NCBI GenBank assembly: GCA_036583965.1
Contig: JAZBQD010000001.1
Coordinates: 16,297,892 to 16,361,891, forward strand
From: Prunella strophiata
Lineage: Eukaryota > Chordata > Aves > Passeriformes > Prunellidae
Direction of reading: 5' to 3'
Length of the DNA: 64,000 nt
Under the pieces are notes generated by a model. That model had not been told where the DNA came from. It made no database searches and worked only from the letters and a program-made list of their open reading frames with translations. Positions within the stretch are counted from its first letter, which is position 1, and each line of letters begins with the position of its first letter. This document shows, piece by piece, positions 26,085-38,400 of the stretch. A program made the position numbers and the translations under genes.

Positions 26085-26300
26085 TTTCAGTCCCCTAATA
26101 TTCTAAGGACTATGTCACATAATCCCTTTTATAAACTGTTCAGGCTTCATTATGATTAAATTTACTGGCCTTCATTTTTCCTGGAAAGCTGTTCCAGAGC
26201 TTCACTGCTCTGCTGATTAGAAACCTTTTAATTTCCAAGTGAAATTTAATATGACAAGTTTATACTGTTCTGGAGAAGTGTTACAGTTGCTCTCCAACAT
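26085..26300 (-). mobile_element. Old, degraded CR1-like (L3-type) LINE fragment
   Basis: The + strand run containing ctgttccagagcttcact, gattagaaacctttt, aatttccaagtgaaattt and gacaagtttatactgttct resembles the antisense of ancient amniote CR1/L3 3' regions, where similar phrases occur. Heavily mutated; ends are approximate. Recognised by eye only. Confidence 0.45.
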
Positions 26301-26811
26301 ACATCACAGAGCAAATACCAACAAGGGAAAAGAGCAATTCAAGTTAAAAACAGTAATAGCACCAAAGCATTGCTGGCTGAGAAGTTTCCTCCAATTTTAG
26401 ATGCAGGTCCCACTGCAACCTTTAATTCTCTGGTAATAAGCTACTACTAAGGGAACTCAGTCTGTTCAGATCAGCTCTGGTTTATATCTACAAATGCACA
26501 ATAACCTCTTTCCCACTAATGAATCACTGGGGCTGTCATAACTCTAATGAACACATTTCTTTCTGATGGTGTTGATCATCTCAAAGCGCTCGCTAGTTTT
26601 TCCTGTCTTGAATGACATCCTGAGTGTAAGCACATCTCCAGAGAGTTTATCTGTGCAGGCTGGACCAGAGAGAGACCCCTGGACCTGGAAATGAGGAGTG
26701 TTTCTGTTCACAGCCCGTGGAGCAGCTGTGTCAGCTCACAGGGAAAGCTCTCTCACATGCTCCAGGGTGCGACCCTCGGGGAGGTTTGGTGCTGGGGGTT
26801 GGCCCAAAGTC

Positions 26812-26975
26812 GGGTTGGAACAACTTCCCAGCAAAGTGGTGGAGTCACCATCCCTGGAGGGATTTAAGGCACAAAGTTGTGGCCCTTAAAAGCCTGGTTT
26901 AGTGCTTGGCAGTGCTGGGTTTAAGGTCGGATGTGATGATCTTTTCTGACTGAACTGATTCCGTGGTTCTGTGGC
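26812..26975 (+). mobile_element. CR1 LINE 3' end fragment
   Basis: Sense CR1 landmarks appear in order: gttggaacaacttcccag, gtggtggagtcaccatccct, ggagggatttaaggcac, ggatgtgatgatcttttctg, then a worn tail (ttccgtggttctgtg). It is 5'-truncated, as most CR1 copies are. Confidence 0.85.
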
Positions 26976-29900
26976 TCAGCCACAGATCTGCAGCTTCTAT
27001 TTTGTCTCTGATTCAAGGGCAGCCACATTTCATGGGACAGGAATTGTTCCTTCCACACCAGTAGAGTGTGGCAAAACCTTTGATCACTACAAAAATATAA
27101 ATGTAAGTGGTGCTTGCAGCTTGTTTGCTTGGATTTGAAACCCGTGGCTTTGTTGTAGGCATTTCTGTGTTCCTCCAAACACAGTCAGGAGAGGTGGGTG
27201 ACTCAGTGTTCCCCCCAAACAAGCTGTGGTCAGCCCCTTTCCAGAAATAACCAGGAGTAAATGACTTTTAGTTATAATTCCTGAAATTCAAAAAACATTT
27301 ATGAGGCTTTTTACTGTGTGCAATTAAAAAAAAAAAACCAAAAAAACATATCATACAACACTTTCAGAACAATGGAGCAAAATAAAAAAGTCATATTTTT
27401 CTCACCATGAGGTTCAACATTTTGTTGTTTTCTATGCCATTTCTAGCAATAACTAGAGGCAGTTCTCTTCAACTCATATATTTACTGGCCAGGGGAAGAG
27501 TGACTTAGAGAAACCAAGAGAACACAAGTTGTTGTTTGAGTCCTATCTCACAGAAATTGCATTTGTTCCCTCAATTGATTCAAATCTCACTTTCTACTGT
27601 TTGTATTTAATTTTATCCCACATCTCTATCACCCTTCAGACCCATTCCCCTTTGGTTTATCCCATGCCAGTGGTGTCCACACTCAGTCCTACAGGACATT
27701 TGGTCAGGCAATGAGATATTCCCCTAAGGACAGGGGTTTGGATGGTGATGAATTGAATTTTGTTGCCTAAATCATCCCTCTCCTGGTTGGGTGCATGGGA
27801 AGAGGGTAGCCAGGCTGATGATAAATCTCTCCCTCCTCAGCTCTCTTGAAAACTGTGCAGTCACCACTGAAGATCTGCTGTGGTGTCACAGGGAAGGTGC
27901 TCAGGTATCCTGCACATTTTACCAATCACAACTCCTTTTTCCATAGGAGATCATTCTTTTTATTGGTGTGCAAAAGCAGCACATCACTTCACATCCTCAC
28001 CCCAAAGAGAAGGCAGCAAACACACCCTTGTTTCCTATTTTGGCCCAAATAGAAATGGTCCCCACAGCAGTGGCAGTGGCAGGTGCCTCTCCAGCTCCTT
28101 CCAGCAGAGATTTTCCAGGCTCAAACCCTGATCCTAAGAGAAGGAGATTATGGCAGTGTCTTTCATTAGCCAAGCTGAGGGAATAAGAATAGGCAAGTGC
28201 TACCAATTATATTTCAACACAAAGCAGTACCCACTTAAGTGTAAGCTAAAGGCCACAGCTCTGTTGTTAACAGGGGTGTTCTCACAAAAAAAAAAAAAAA
28301 GCTTTGAACACACTGGGAGCATTAAAGGGAAGATGTCTCACATGTGCAATTACTCAACACATCTTTAAAACTGTGAACACTTGTTCACATGTGGTGAAAA
28401 TTAGATCTGTGAGCACTTGGGGAAAAAAAAAATCCCACCTGGCAGGCACACTCTTTTTCACTTTAGAGTTTTATAGGAGTTCTCAGAGCTTGTTGGTCCA
28501 GTGAGAGCTGAACCAAAGTCAGTGGAGGAAACTGTGAGGGGAGGAAAAGAAAATGCAGAGTAATGTGCTGGTTTTGTCCTAAGCTCAGCAGGGTTTTGAT
28601 TCTTCCTCTGGCCCACCCTCAAAGAGAAATAAAGTAAAATTTAAATATGCATCTCTAGGTCTAAATATAAATATTGACAGTGCCTTGGCTTCTTTCTCCA
28701 CTGGCTTGGAATGCTGAGGCAAGATTTTGCAAGATTTTCCATCCTATCCCACAGGTGGGTTTGCTCAGCAGTGCTCAGCAGGTCTGAGCTGCTCTAGGAA
28801 AAATGGTGCAGGATCCAAAAATTCCCTGAGGATTCATTTCTTCTGTGTCATGTAACATCAGTGGTGAGCCCCAATAATCACCAAAGCTGATACCCTCCCT
28901 GGACAGGCCCCCAGTTGGTGGGTAACTCACACTCAGAATATTATTTCCAGGGGACAAAAAATGTAACTAATTACCCAAGAAGCTTAGTCAGGACCACAGC
29001 TTTATAATAGATCCTCCAGACTATCTGTGAACACACCAAGAATTGGGTTTATGTCACATCTTTTCTGAATTTCATCACAGTGTTCCCCACTATACATGTC
29101 CTGCCATAATCTCAGAGAATACATTTTAACTAGTTTGGATTTGCATTTTAATATCCAATATTTTGATGTTCCTAATACTATTTTGTCTCTCTGTGTCTTT
29201 ATTTAAGTGCTGAGAGTAACACAAGGACACCAAACTACATGGAAAAGCAACCAGACATTTATATGGCTGTCTCAATTTCCCATTTTCCAAGTCAGGTCTA
29301 GAAACTTGGGCTTAGGTGTCCTAGGAGGCACCTAGGAGAAGAACACACCCAGAGCAGGAAACAACCTTTACTCCATCTAAGGGAGAGATCTTTATTTCAC
29401 TGACTCTTTGAAATGGAAAAAAAGATTTGGGACTGGAGGCTGAGTTATTTATATAGCCACGAAAATTAAGAACTCCAATTTTCCTGAAGAAAAATAAGAA
29501 GTAAAAGAGTCCATGATGAAATCATGGATTTAATCCCTTTTTCCAGTTCAATACCCATTGCCTCAGACAAAGGGCCCATTTCTGGTGTGAGCAGTCAGGT
29601 GGAGGCACCAGGCTCTGGGTTTTGGCAGATCCTCCCAGGTCAGAGATGCTCACAGTGCAGGGAGAACTTCCCCCCACATCTGCTCCATGGAAATGCTCTG
29701 ACAAAGCCCTCAGTGCATCCAGTTCAACTGGATTTCCTGCCACACACAAAATGACACTTTTAGCAGCCTCTTAAGCTTTTTGAAAACTTTGCAAGGAAGT
29801 AAAAAGCTGTGTGGGGCTTAGCTGAGATGAAGACAGGCATTTTGAGCCAAAAGGCAGGAAAGTGTTGACAGTTTAAAGAAAGAAGGAAGTTGGAGAACAG

Positions 29901-31284
29901 ATGAGATTTGACTAATATTTTTTTGGTCCATCCAGAGGCTTGTTACAATTACCCCTTAATTTTCCCTCAGGGACTCATTACAGTCCAGATAGCAATATCT
30001 GTCTACTGTTGGTCTTCCTTTCTCTCTTCTAATGACAAAATGCTGATAGCCAGACATCATTCCAAACACATTTAGCTGTAATATAATAACTTGGAATAGC
30101 ATCTGTGGCAGAGAGAGGCAATTTGATGGGTTATGTTAGCCAGAGAAAATCAAAGTACTATCCCTGTTTAACATTTCCAGCCTGGAGTGGCCTGGGCAAT
30201 AACCACAGTGATAGGAGAGCTCTAACAGCTACCATCAAAATGCAGAACTTTTATGTTGGGACTAATTAGGTGATAAAAAAGTTGAGTTCTGTACTGTTAC
30301 TTCTCTGCAATCTGCCACCATTTAATTCATGGTAGAGCAGACTCAGCTGCACTGAAGGCAGATAGGGAGGTGTTTCTGCAAGGCAACATGACACAAATGC
30401 TTGTCCCACGTGAAAGGGCCCTTGTAGCAGCACAACAAGGCTCTACCAAGTCCTTGGGAAACAGAAAAGCCCCAGCTACAATCTCCCTTATCTGAGTTGT
30501 CAGCACAGAAAGAAGAGCTTTGAGCACTGATTCTTTACTGTGGAAATTTCAAGAGTGATGACATACGGAGGGAGTCGTGTTTCTTCCCCTGGGACTTGTT
30601 TGTAATGCCAATTTAGCAGATGATGTGGCAATTACACCGAGTTTGGTCACATATAAACGTGCTCTTGGATGTGGGTATATAGCTAACAGCTGCTGTTAGT
30701 ATTAAGAAAAATTTGCATTGCTGAAAACTAAATCCGAGTTAAAATTGAACACTTGCAGCCATAAAAGATTTAAATAAGAAAATCAGCTCATGAAACCCTG
30801 CAAACAGACAAGGGCCCTCTGTGTTGGTTCATTCATTAATTTTGCTGGTTTTAAATGTAAATAGATCACAAGACTTGATATTATGCTTATGCCAGAGGAA
30901 ATCCCATGCCTAACCAGCAGTAAATTCTTTTTCCATGTGACATTTGAAGACTGGCTCAGAACCCAATATCAGGCATGCTGAAAGACTTTGGAAATATATC
31001 ACTGCAAAACAAATTGCACCAAATAAAAATTTGTTCCTCTCTCTATTTTAGAAACTTAGAAATGGATCTTTTGAAGTGAAAAACATGGAAATTTCTGCAT
31101 CAGCAGTGGTCATATTTCATTGCCTTTATTTCTCTTCTGGTTTTTTTTTCTGATGTCCCACTCTTTGATTTGTTTTTCTGCATCACTCAAAGCAAACAAC
31201 ATCTATTTAATGGAGGCTTTTGTAATGGATCTAAATAATTTCTGTCCTTCTCCCCACATCTGTCTCCCCATCTTTTCACTCCCC
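26976..31284. other. Non-coding DNA
   Basis: No gene, RNA gene or transposon recognised. Short A runs occur near 27327, 28286 and 28423. The stretch 30600-30830 lacks repeats and contains an E-box (cagctg) within ctaacagctgctgttag; it could be conserved non-coding sequence but nothing here proves it. Confidence 0.5.
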
Positions 31285-31575
31285 AGCCTGGACTGACACT
31301 GCCCTGACCCAGGTACAGCTCCAGCTCCTGTTAAACCTCATGAGATTCCAAGGTCCCACTGTGGAGCTTGTCCAGGTCCCTCAGGATGGCATCCCACCCC
31401 TCAGGTGTGTCAGCAGCACCTCTCTGACCTCTTGGAGCCATTGCAAATTCACTGAGGGTGCCCCAAATCCCTTTGTCTGTGCCATTAATGAAGATATTAA
31501 ATATCACTGTGCCTCTTGGCACATTATAAATCTGCTCCTGAACACTTTGTGATCCCTGGCATTCATAATCCAAAA
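31285..31575 (-). mobile_element. CR1 LINE reverse-transcriptase fragment (decayed)
   Basis: On the reverse strand this encodes a broken part of the CR1 ORF2 reverse transcriptase downstream of the catalytic palm. The reading contains FNIFING, then TLSEFA, then an ADTPEG...AILRDLDKL pattern typical of the segment following the active-site region. The catalytic FADD-type motif is destroyed. On the + strand the antisense phrases ccctgacccaggtacagc, gagcttgtccaggtccctc and ggatggcatccca are characteristic. The frame ends at 31331 and the element is truncated at both ends. It is a dead copy. Confidence 0.8.
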
Positions 31576-32439
31576 TTAGAGGATTATCCATAATTTACTG
31601 CCAAAGAACAGGGTGTTTAGCTATTTCTTGTTGGTTCAGGACAATTACACTGGGAAGTGTTAGCTGTTTTCCTAGCTCTGGTGGCAGCCTCCCCAGTGGG
31701 CCTGGGAGCTCACATCACTGCTGCTATTGCACAACTGGCATTGTGCAAACCTATGGAACACCTCTGACAAAACATTTAATAATTTCAAAAAGAAATACCT
31801 CATAAAGAGGTGTTGAAATTTTATTTTTACTTTTTTTTTGTTGTTGTTGTTTTTTTTAAACTTCTTCTGTCCAATATTTACTCAAACCCCACTGGCACAG
31901 CTCAGTACTTGAGCTCAGAATTGCTGCCAGCACCCTGAGTGCTGGTGCTTTGCATTCAGGCAAAATCCTGGCAAAATGACTCCCTCAACCACATCCCTGC
32001 TGAGCTGCAGCTCCCTCTTTGACATGTTCTCTGCTCCACAGCTGTGAGGCAACCCCACAGATTATTGGGGTAGAACACTGGGAATTCTGGAGCAGGGAGA
32101 GACACACCAAGGGCAGGAAAAGGTCCCACTCTGCAAATTTTGCTCATAAAGTCAAAGAAGAGAAATGAATCATTCTCAAACAGTAGACATCTAAAGGTTG
32201 GATGGAACAATTTATAAATATTAGCCAGACCAAAAACAACACACTGCTGAAATAATGAGGGTATATAACAGACCAACAAAAGCCAAGAAATTCAAAGTTG
32301 AAGTCAAAATTCCACTCTTAATTTAGGACTGTTTTCTTTTTTAAAGAATAGTATTCAACTTGGTTGGGGCCATGTAAGGTTCTTTTCTTAAGGTTTTAAA
32401 AAACACACACAAGCAAAACTTTTTGCTCTGTTTTTTCTC

Positions 32440-32440
32440 T

Positions 32441-32473
<33 letters not shown>
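32440..32473. repeat. T21-A13 palindromic homopolymer pair
   Basis: Twenty-one T followed with no spacer by thirteen A. The two runs are complementary, so each strand can snap back into a hairpin. Confidence 0.9.
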
Positions 32474-32902
32474 TCTGCAAATGCAAAAGGAATGATCTAT
32501 CAGGGGTCTGGATTTCAGGTGTGTTACTTGCCTAGCTCTAATCTTCAGTGACAGACCTCATCAGCATTACACCAGGCTGCAAAGCACAAATTAAAGCCTC
32601 TTTAAAGTTTGTAATCAGAGGCAGAAAAGGCAGAAGATGGGAGCAGAACAGGGAGAGCCAGGGCTGACAGTATCCCTGTACTAATGGAGCACCAGGAGCA
32701 CAATTCCTGCACAATTCCTGGATGGAAATGCCAGCAGAGATCCCCCAGAGCAGCAGGAAGAAGTGCAGGTGATGGCAGCAAGGGTGTAATCCTTCCTTAG
32801 AAGGAAGAGAAAGTCTTGTTAGCCCAGACTCAGGGTTTAGTGGAAATAGGAAATAACACACTGCAAACTCCAGAGGGTACTTCAACCAGAGCAGGGAAAA
32901 AA

Positions 32903-32960
32903 CCTGTTCAACCCTTCCCCATTTGTCTTCTTCCTGTTCAACCCTTCCCCATTTCTCTTC
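32903..32960. repeat. 30-bp tandem duplication
   Basis: The unit starting cctgttcaacccttccccat is present twice in a row, at 32903-32932 and 32933-32960. The copies are nearly identical before the second blends into CTTCT-rich sequence. Confidence 0.85.
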
Positions 32961-33181
32961 TCTTCTTCCTCCTGAGCAAGAGGAAAGGAATTTTGTTTGT
33001 ATTTACCTTACAGCCTGCAGGCTGATTTGTATTTGCACAAGGCCAGACATGGGTGTGTTTACTGTCACTGAGTTGTGCATTAATTTGCAAACAGTCTATT
33101 GGATTCAGCAGGGCTGCTCCTGAACATCAGGAATTACACCAGCAGACTCCAGCAGGACATCCCAGAGAGATGAGAAAAGGG

Positions 33182-33331
33182 CTTTCTATTCCCTTTTTCT
33201 AGATCTTTTTTCTTTTCCTTTTTTCTACTTCTTATTTATTTTCCTTTTCCTACCTCTTATTTCTTTTCCTTTTTCTACTTCTTTTTCCTTTTCCTACCTT
33301 TTTTTACTTTTTCTCTTTTTCCTTTTTTTTT
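33182..33331. repeat. Polypyrimidine tract with a loose repeat unit
   Basis: Recurring TTTTCCTTTTTCTACTTCTT and TTTTCCTACCTCTTATTT blocks give a loose tandem repeat of roughly 25-30 bp on one C/T-rich strand. Confidence 0.75.
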
Positions 33332-33651
33332 GAGGAGTTGACTCCATGCTCCTCATGCATTCCCTTCCAACTCGAGATACTCAATGATTTGACAATTCTA
33401 CCACTTCCAGAAGCTGGATTTTTTTGGAAAAGTAAGGATGCTTTTCACCCCAGCACCAGGATTAAATCCCTGAATGCCAGAGATGGGTGGGGAACCACTG
33501 ACCACAGCAGCAGGCTCTGAGCATCCCCTCACCAACCCTCTGTGCCCATGGAGAGCATCTCATCCCTGGGCTTGGAAAGGCTCAGATCCCTGCAGGAAGG
33601 GATGCTCCCTGCTGGGCACAGCCCCTGCTCTGAGCCTGCTTGTGAGTTGGT

Positions 33652-33669
33652 GCCCCACGTTGGGCGCCA
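33652..33669 (-). other. Retroviral primer binding site (tRNA-Lys type)
   Basis: The reverse complement of this 18-base stretch matches, at all 18 positions, the lysine-tRNA (Lys1,2) primer binding site used by betaretrovirus-like ERVK elements. It sits 2 bases from the LTR edge at 33672, as expected. The element therefore reads right to left, with its internal region starting below 33652. Confidence 0.9.
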
Positions 33670-33671
33670 GC

Positions 33672-34316
33672 TGTGAGTTTGACTTGTGAGGCTGGCCCAG
33701 TTCAATCCAGCTAGTTCTGGACCTTACCCCTGGTCAGCCTCACATGGGACAAAAGTAAGAGATGAAAGGTGCTCTTTTCCTCTCAGGAACAAAGTCCTGC
33801 TTTATTTCCTTGGTAGGAGCCACCAAATATTCCACAGGGTTTTCCAGGTGGAAAAGAGAACGAGCTCACCTGTGCAGGGGGTTTTAAGGTCAAGGGAAGG
33901 GGGGTGGAGGAAGGGGAGCACAGCCAAGGGGGGAAGGGGCAAGGGGAGGGGTGAACCCAGGATTAAGCACTGCCCACCAGGGCCTGGGGGGGAAAGGGAA
34001 GGAATGGGACAAACCATGTGGTAAAACAGGATACAGATTATATAACAGTGCAAATGATCCAAACACTCAGTGCAAAACAATTATCAACTAAAAAACTACT
34101 TAGTGCAATACAACACCTGCTCTCTCCGTGCCCCTCAGAGCTCTGTTCTGCTCCTGCCAGGCTGCTGCTGGAGGCTGCTGGCTTTCCCCAGCACAGAGGG
34201 CAGTGCTGCAGAGCTGTGCTGGGAAAAGCTTTGGGAAAAGGGGAGCACTTCACCACCCAGAGCTGAGCTTTTGCAGTGGGACAGCTGGAAACAAAGCCAT
34301 AATGACAGCCACTGAC
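33672..34316 (-). mobile_element. ERVK-like 5' LTR with internal stub
   Basis: The primer binding site fixes one edge: the LTR ends in CTCACA on the reverse strand at 33672. Going upstream on the reverse strand there is a polyadenylation signal (AATAAA, reverse of 33801-33806) and a TATA box (TATATAA, reverse of 34038-34044). The far edge is uncertain; a TGTCAG at 34316 is a plausible start. Only a few bases of internal sequence can be inferred beyond the primer site and no gag-pol-env was recognised, so the provirus is lost. The GC-rich + strand around 33880-34000 lies in R/U5. Confidence 0.75.
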
Positions 34317-35095
34317 ACAGTAAGACTCATATGTCAAATATGAACAGCTCTAATATTGCTTTTTTTTTTTTTTTTTTCTTTCCCTTTTCCTAGCAGGAAG
34401 TTGTTGAAGCATAAATTTGGTTAAGAAAACAAATCTTGCAGTCACCACCTCAGGCCTGACTTTGTTACTGTATTGACATTGAAAAACATCAATTCTCTGA
34501 CATTTCAGAGAGTTTGTAATTGGGTTTCATTTTTAATCAGAGAAAGTTTTCAGAATTAAAGAATATACAATGTATCCTGGGGCTACATATACAATATAGA
34601 ATATACAATATGTCCTGCATATTTTACTATTGAATTACCTCTAATTTAGCCATGGAAATGCAAGGAGAGAGCACTTGCATATAACATGAAATATCTGTCT
34701 TAGTCTATCCTTCATTTGGCTCTGCTCCACAGAACAAGTACTTTTCATTCAGGTGTGTTTATGATGAGTAAACTTGACCAGATGTTAAGTCTCCTTTGTA
34801 TTTTAAAGTGTTTTATGGCCCACATTAGTCAGCTGGAAAGGGCAGATCATTTATATTCCCCTGGACTTCCTTTCAGGTTCAAGCTCCCCCAGAGGAGCAT
34901 GGGACTATATGAAAATATATAGAAGGAAGAAATGAACTATTGCAAATGTAACCATGTACAGCACAGGACTGAATAAATTGCTTTGATTTACAGGATGGTT
35001 TCTGTAAATATTGAACGCTATGAGATTACAGATCCACCCCCTTACCCACAAGGGAGATCAGAGCAATAATTGAAAGCTTATTCTTTTCCTTGTAG

Positions 35096-35119
35096 GAACA
35101 GTCCTGAGGATGCACACAG
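35096..35119 (+). other. Weak candidate 24-nt microexon
   Basis: A strong acceptor (ttcttttccttgtag/GAACAG) and a strong donor (CACACAG/GTGAGAAA) enclose exactly 24 nt, a multiple of three. Two of its three frames are open. Read through the donor, one frame gives HTGEK, the linker seen between C2H2 zinc fingers, but no cysteine pair precedes it. Chance is a fair explanation. Confidence 0.12.
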
Positions 35120-35310
35120 GTGAGAAAAGAGCTCTTGGCTTTTCACACAAACTAACACACCAAAGTTCCCATACTTGAAGCCTCACCCCTCTAGAAGTCA
35201 TTATTAAATGATATTAAAACACATATATCAAAGGGGTTCAGTCCTTTTCCCCTACAGAATAAATTGCTGATATTCCAAAAGCAGTTCTGGGATTTCTGCA
35301 CAACACCAAA

Positions 35311-35423
35311 AAAATAAAATAAAATAAAATAAAATAAAATAAAATAAAATAAAATAAAATAAAATAAAATAAAATAAAATAAAATAAAATAAAATAAAAT
35401 AAAATAAAATAAAATAAAATAAA
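35311..35423. repeat. (AAAAT)22 pentanucleotide microsatellite
   Basis: Twenty-two perfect AAAAT units (110 bp) plus AAA, with no interruption. The reverse-strand frame through it encodes a repeating F/I/L/Y pattern that is purely a by-product. Confidence 0.98.
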
Positions 35424-38400
35424 GCAAGCTACAATTTTTTAAGGTATCCATGTGCTCTAAAAATGACTGACAGCCCTGAAATCTCATTTTTGCTGCTGAG
35501 CTTGAAGCCTTCCCTTCAATGGTCCAGCACAAGTGAGACCAGAATGTGCCCAAGCACACGGAGGGGAAATGCAAAGGCTTCACCCCAAACCAGTTTGACC
35601 TGGGGGAGGGTGGGTGCCCCTCTGCTGCACCTCAGATCATGAGCTCCATGCAGCTCCAGAGATTTCTCCAGTGTAAAGCACATTTCCATCATCAGCAACA
35701 AGGTGGTTTACTACCTTGCTCTGAAAAGTAAGCTAAAAATACAACAGTTTCAACTATTTTTCTCATTGAAGCTGCTGGGACCCGTGATCAATTCAGATCC
35801 CTTTGTACATCAGTGCCTGAGAAATCACACATTTTATGGGATTAATATTTAATTATTGCTGCAGTACTGTGGCTGGAGAGGAACTTTTTACCCTCCAAAT
35901 AATTTGCATTTTAGACATTTCATTTTACAAACAGAAGTAGAGCTTAAAAAGGCTCCCTTTGAAGTTAAAAGAAACAGCAATCTTAATTTTGCTTGATGCA
36001 TGCAAACCACTGACAAAGTAGCCTTTGAAAGAACCCCACTGGTAAGAGGCAAATCCTTCCCTCCACATCATTGGAGAGAGCTTTGTTTTCCCAGAGTCTT
36101 TTCTAGAAACATAAATCAGTGTTCCTCTCACCTCAGCTGGGACCAGGAGCACCTCAGGAAAAGCAGATATTCACAATAATCTGTTGAGAAGAAATTTACC
36201 TCCATTCCAACCACTTGGATTGACCAATAAAGAAAAATGTAACACAAATAAGGCATAATGGCTTATAAATTAATTTGCACAGATTAAATAGCTGTTGAAG
36301 GAGAAATCAAATGAATGGAATATTAATCTCTAAGGCAATAATAGCAGATGTTCAAGCTATTAGGGGAAAATCTTATTTAACTGAAGTAAATTGCAGAAAC
36401 TCATTTAATTGTAAGCATCTCATGGGTATCTACATGGGCAGCATGACTTTGCTTGAGGTAAGACATGGATGCTCTGGCATGTTTGATATTTTAAATCCTA
36501 CATCAATTATCATCATCATTATTATTTTTAGCACCTAAACCACTAAATATCACAGGACAGATTTACCTCAGTTTTCAGGCTCATTCTAGTATTTCAGCTT
36601 TTTATATTCCCAACATTATTTTATCACTGATAATGCAATAATAATAGATAAATTTGCAGAGAAGAAGTCATCAGACTGCTACAAATTATTCATGATAACA
36701 GATGACCTTTGAGAGTATTTTATCCAGTAAATAAATAAAAACAAGTCTGTTTCCACAGTCCAAACACTCCAAGAAAAATTTCCACCCTGGCAACAGTGCA
36801 GGTGATGATATGGAGAAAGATGAAAAAAGATTGGTTTAATTTGAACTATTGCAATATTTACCACTTCTACAGAAACATTTTGACAATTTGACTCTCAAAT
36901 TAGGGTTTATTGGTTTCTGGAGTTTTTTGTCTGCTGTTCAATAAAAGGTTTGCAAATTAAAGTGTCTTAAAAGCTTGGTAGAATCAAGGTAATTACTAGA
37001 CAAAAAGCAAAAATTAGCATCTTGAGGTGTTTACATAGACATCAAGAACTTTTGAACCTGAGGAGAGTGAGAACAAAGAATTTAGAAATGAGGAGCAAAA
37101 CCCATCAAAGAGACAACAAAATACAGTTGTCCAAGAATCTCATAATTCTCTGGGGGTTTTGAGATGGTTTAAAGATTTTTAGCTGTTTTCTTATGCAGAA
37201 GAATCCTTTCAGGGAAGGTCTTCTCACCAGCACTTCCAAGTGTCCTTCACCCTTTCAGGTGCTCTAAGGCTCTGTAGTGAGAGTCCCAAATCCATCAGAA
37301 AAGCAGTGGCAAAGACCAGGAACTGAAGAAAAGCAGTTTATCACCTAATTCAGGCATCTGGAGAAGACTTTACCAGTGACCAGAGGTTTATCTCCATAAA
37401 ATCACCTGCAGACATTTGTGAGCTGCTCTCACTGCTGCTGTCCAGCACATCCGTGTGCCCCTACCTTGTCCACAAATATATTAGGACATAAGGAAAATAA
37501 CCCTTTTTTTCCAGACTACCACCTTTGAATCCCAAACCCAGGTCTCCTAACTTTGGTAAACATGTCACAACATTCTTCTCCTTTGCTTTTTTATCCCTCT
37601 TTATCCGAAGAGGGAGTAAATCTCCCTTAATTTTCTACAGTTTGCATGAGGTTTTGAGATTTATGGTTGCTATTAAATGTAACAAAGGCAACCTGGCAAA
37701 AGGTCCACCAATCTGCATGATGGAGCTGTTACACTGAGAACACACATTATTATTATTTGCCTTTTAATATTATAATTTTATTAACTTAGAGAACATGCTT
37801 TGAAATCATGCCAGGAATTCACATTAAATCCCTAAAATGAATAAAATGAGTGAGACAGAGACAGTAGCTCTTAAGCAGCTTCTGTTGCAACCTCAAGATG
37901 AAAGCACTGAAACCTTGGACCCTTTTGAGACTTCTTGCCTCCAGCCTGTGTGTGAGGGATTATGAGGAAAAAAGGTTTTCTTTTCTTTTCTTATTCCCAC
38001 TGGTCTAGAAGTTGTTGGAAGGGGAGGATAACTTGTGATGTGGTTCAGCACAAATGAGATGACTGCAGGTCATTTTTAGGTCGTGGACTGGCTGAGGTAG
38101 TTTCATGTTCATTAGAGGGATAGCTCAGAGATTTAGATAATATGAGAACAGAATGAAGCTTATCCCTGGAATTTATTAGGGACATTTTGCAACAAAAGCA
38201 ATGCCAAGGGAAGCTACCAGACCCAGCAGCTTCAGATGTTAGTAAGATTGACATAGAAATATAAAACCCAGGTGTGTTTGACTGGATTTCCACATGAGGT
38301 AAAAGAAAAGTGCCACAGTGTAGGTGTGAAAGATTCAGAAGGTGCACTAGAATATCCTGGATCAACACTTCCAGACATTTTTCATTTGTCAGGAAGGCAG

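Larger units (their letters stand above)
31576..33651. other. Non-coding DNA with low-complexity tracts
   Basis: No gene recognised. It contains the T21A13 palindrome, a 30-bp tandem duplication and a 150-bp pyrimidine tract, each listed separately. Confidence 0.6.

Noticed and set aside
35111..35170. C2H2 zinc-finger remnant suggested by HTGEK
   Set aside because: No cysteine pair or correctly spaced histidines surround it; a five-residue match is not enough.
35191..35583. 130-codon reverse frame with a hydrophobic F/I/L/Y repeat resembling membrane segments
   Set aside because: The pattern is only the translation of (AAAAT)22.
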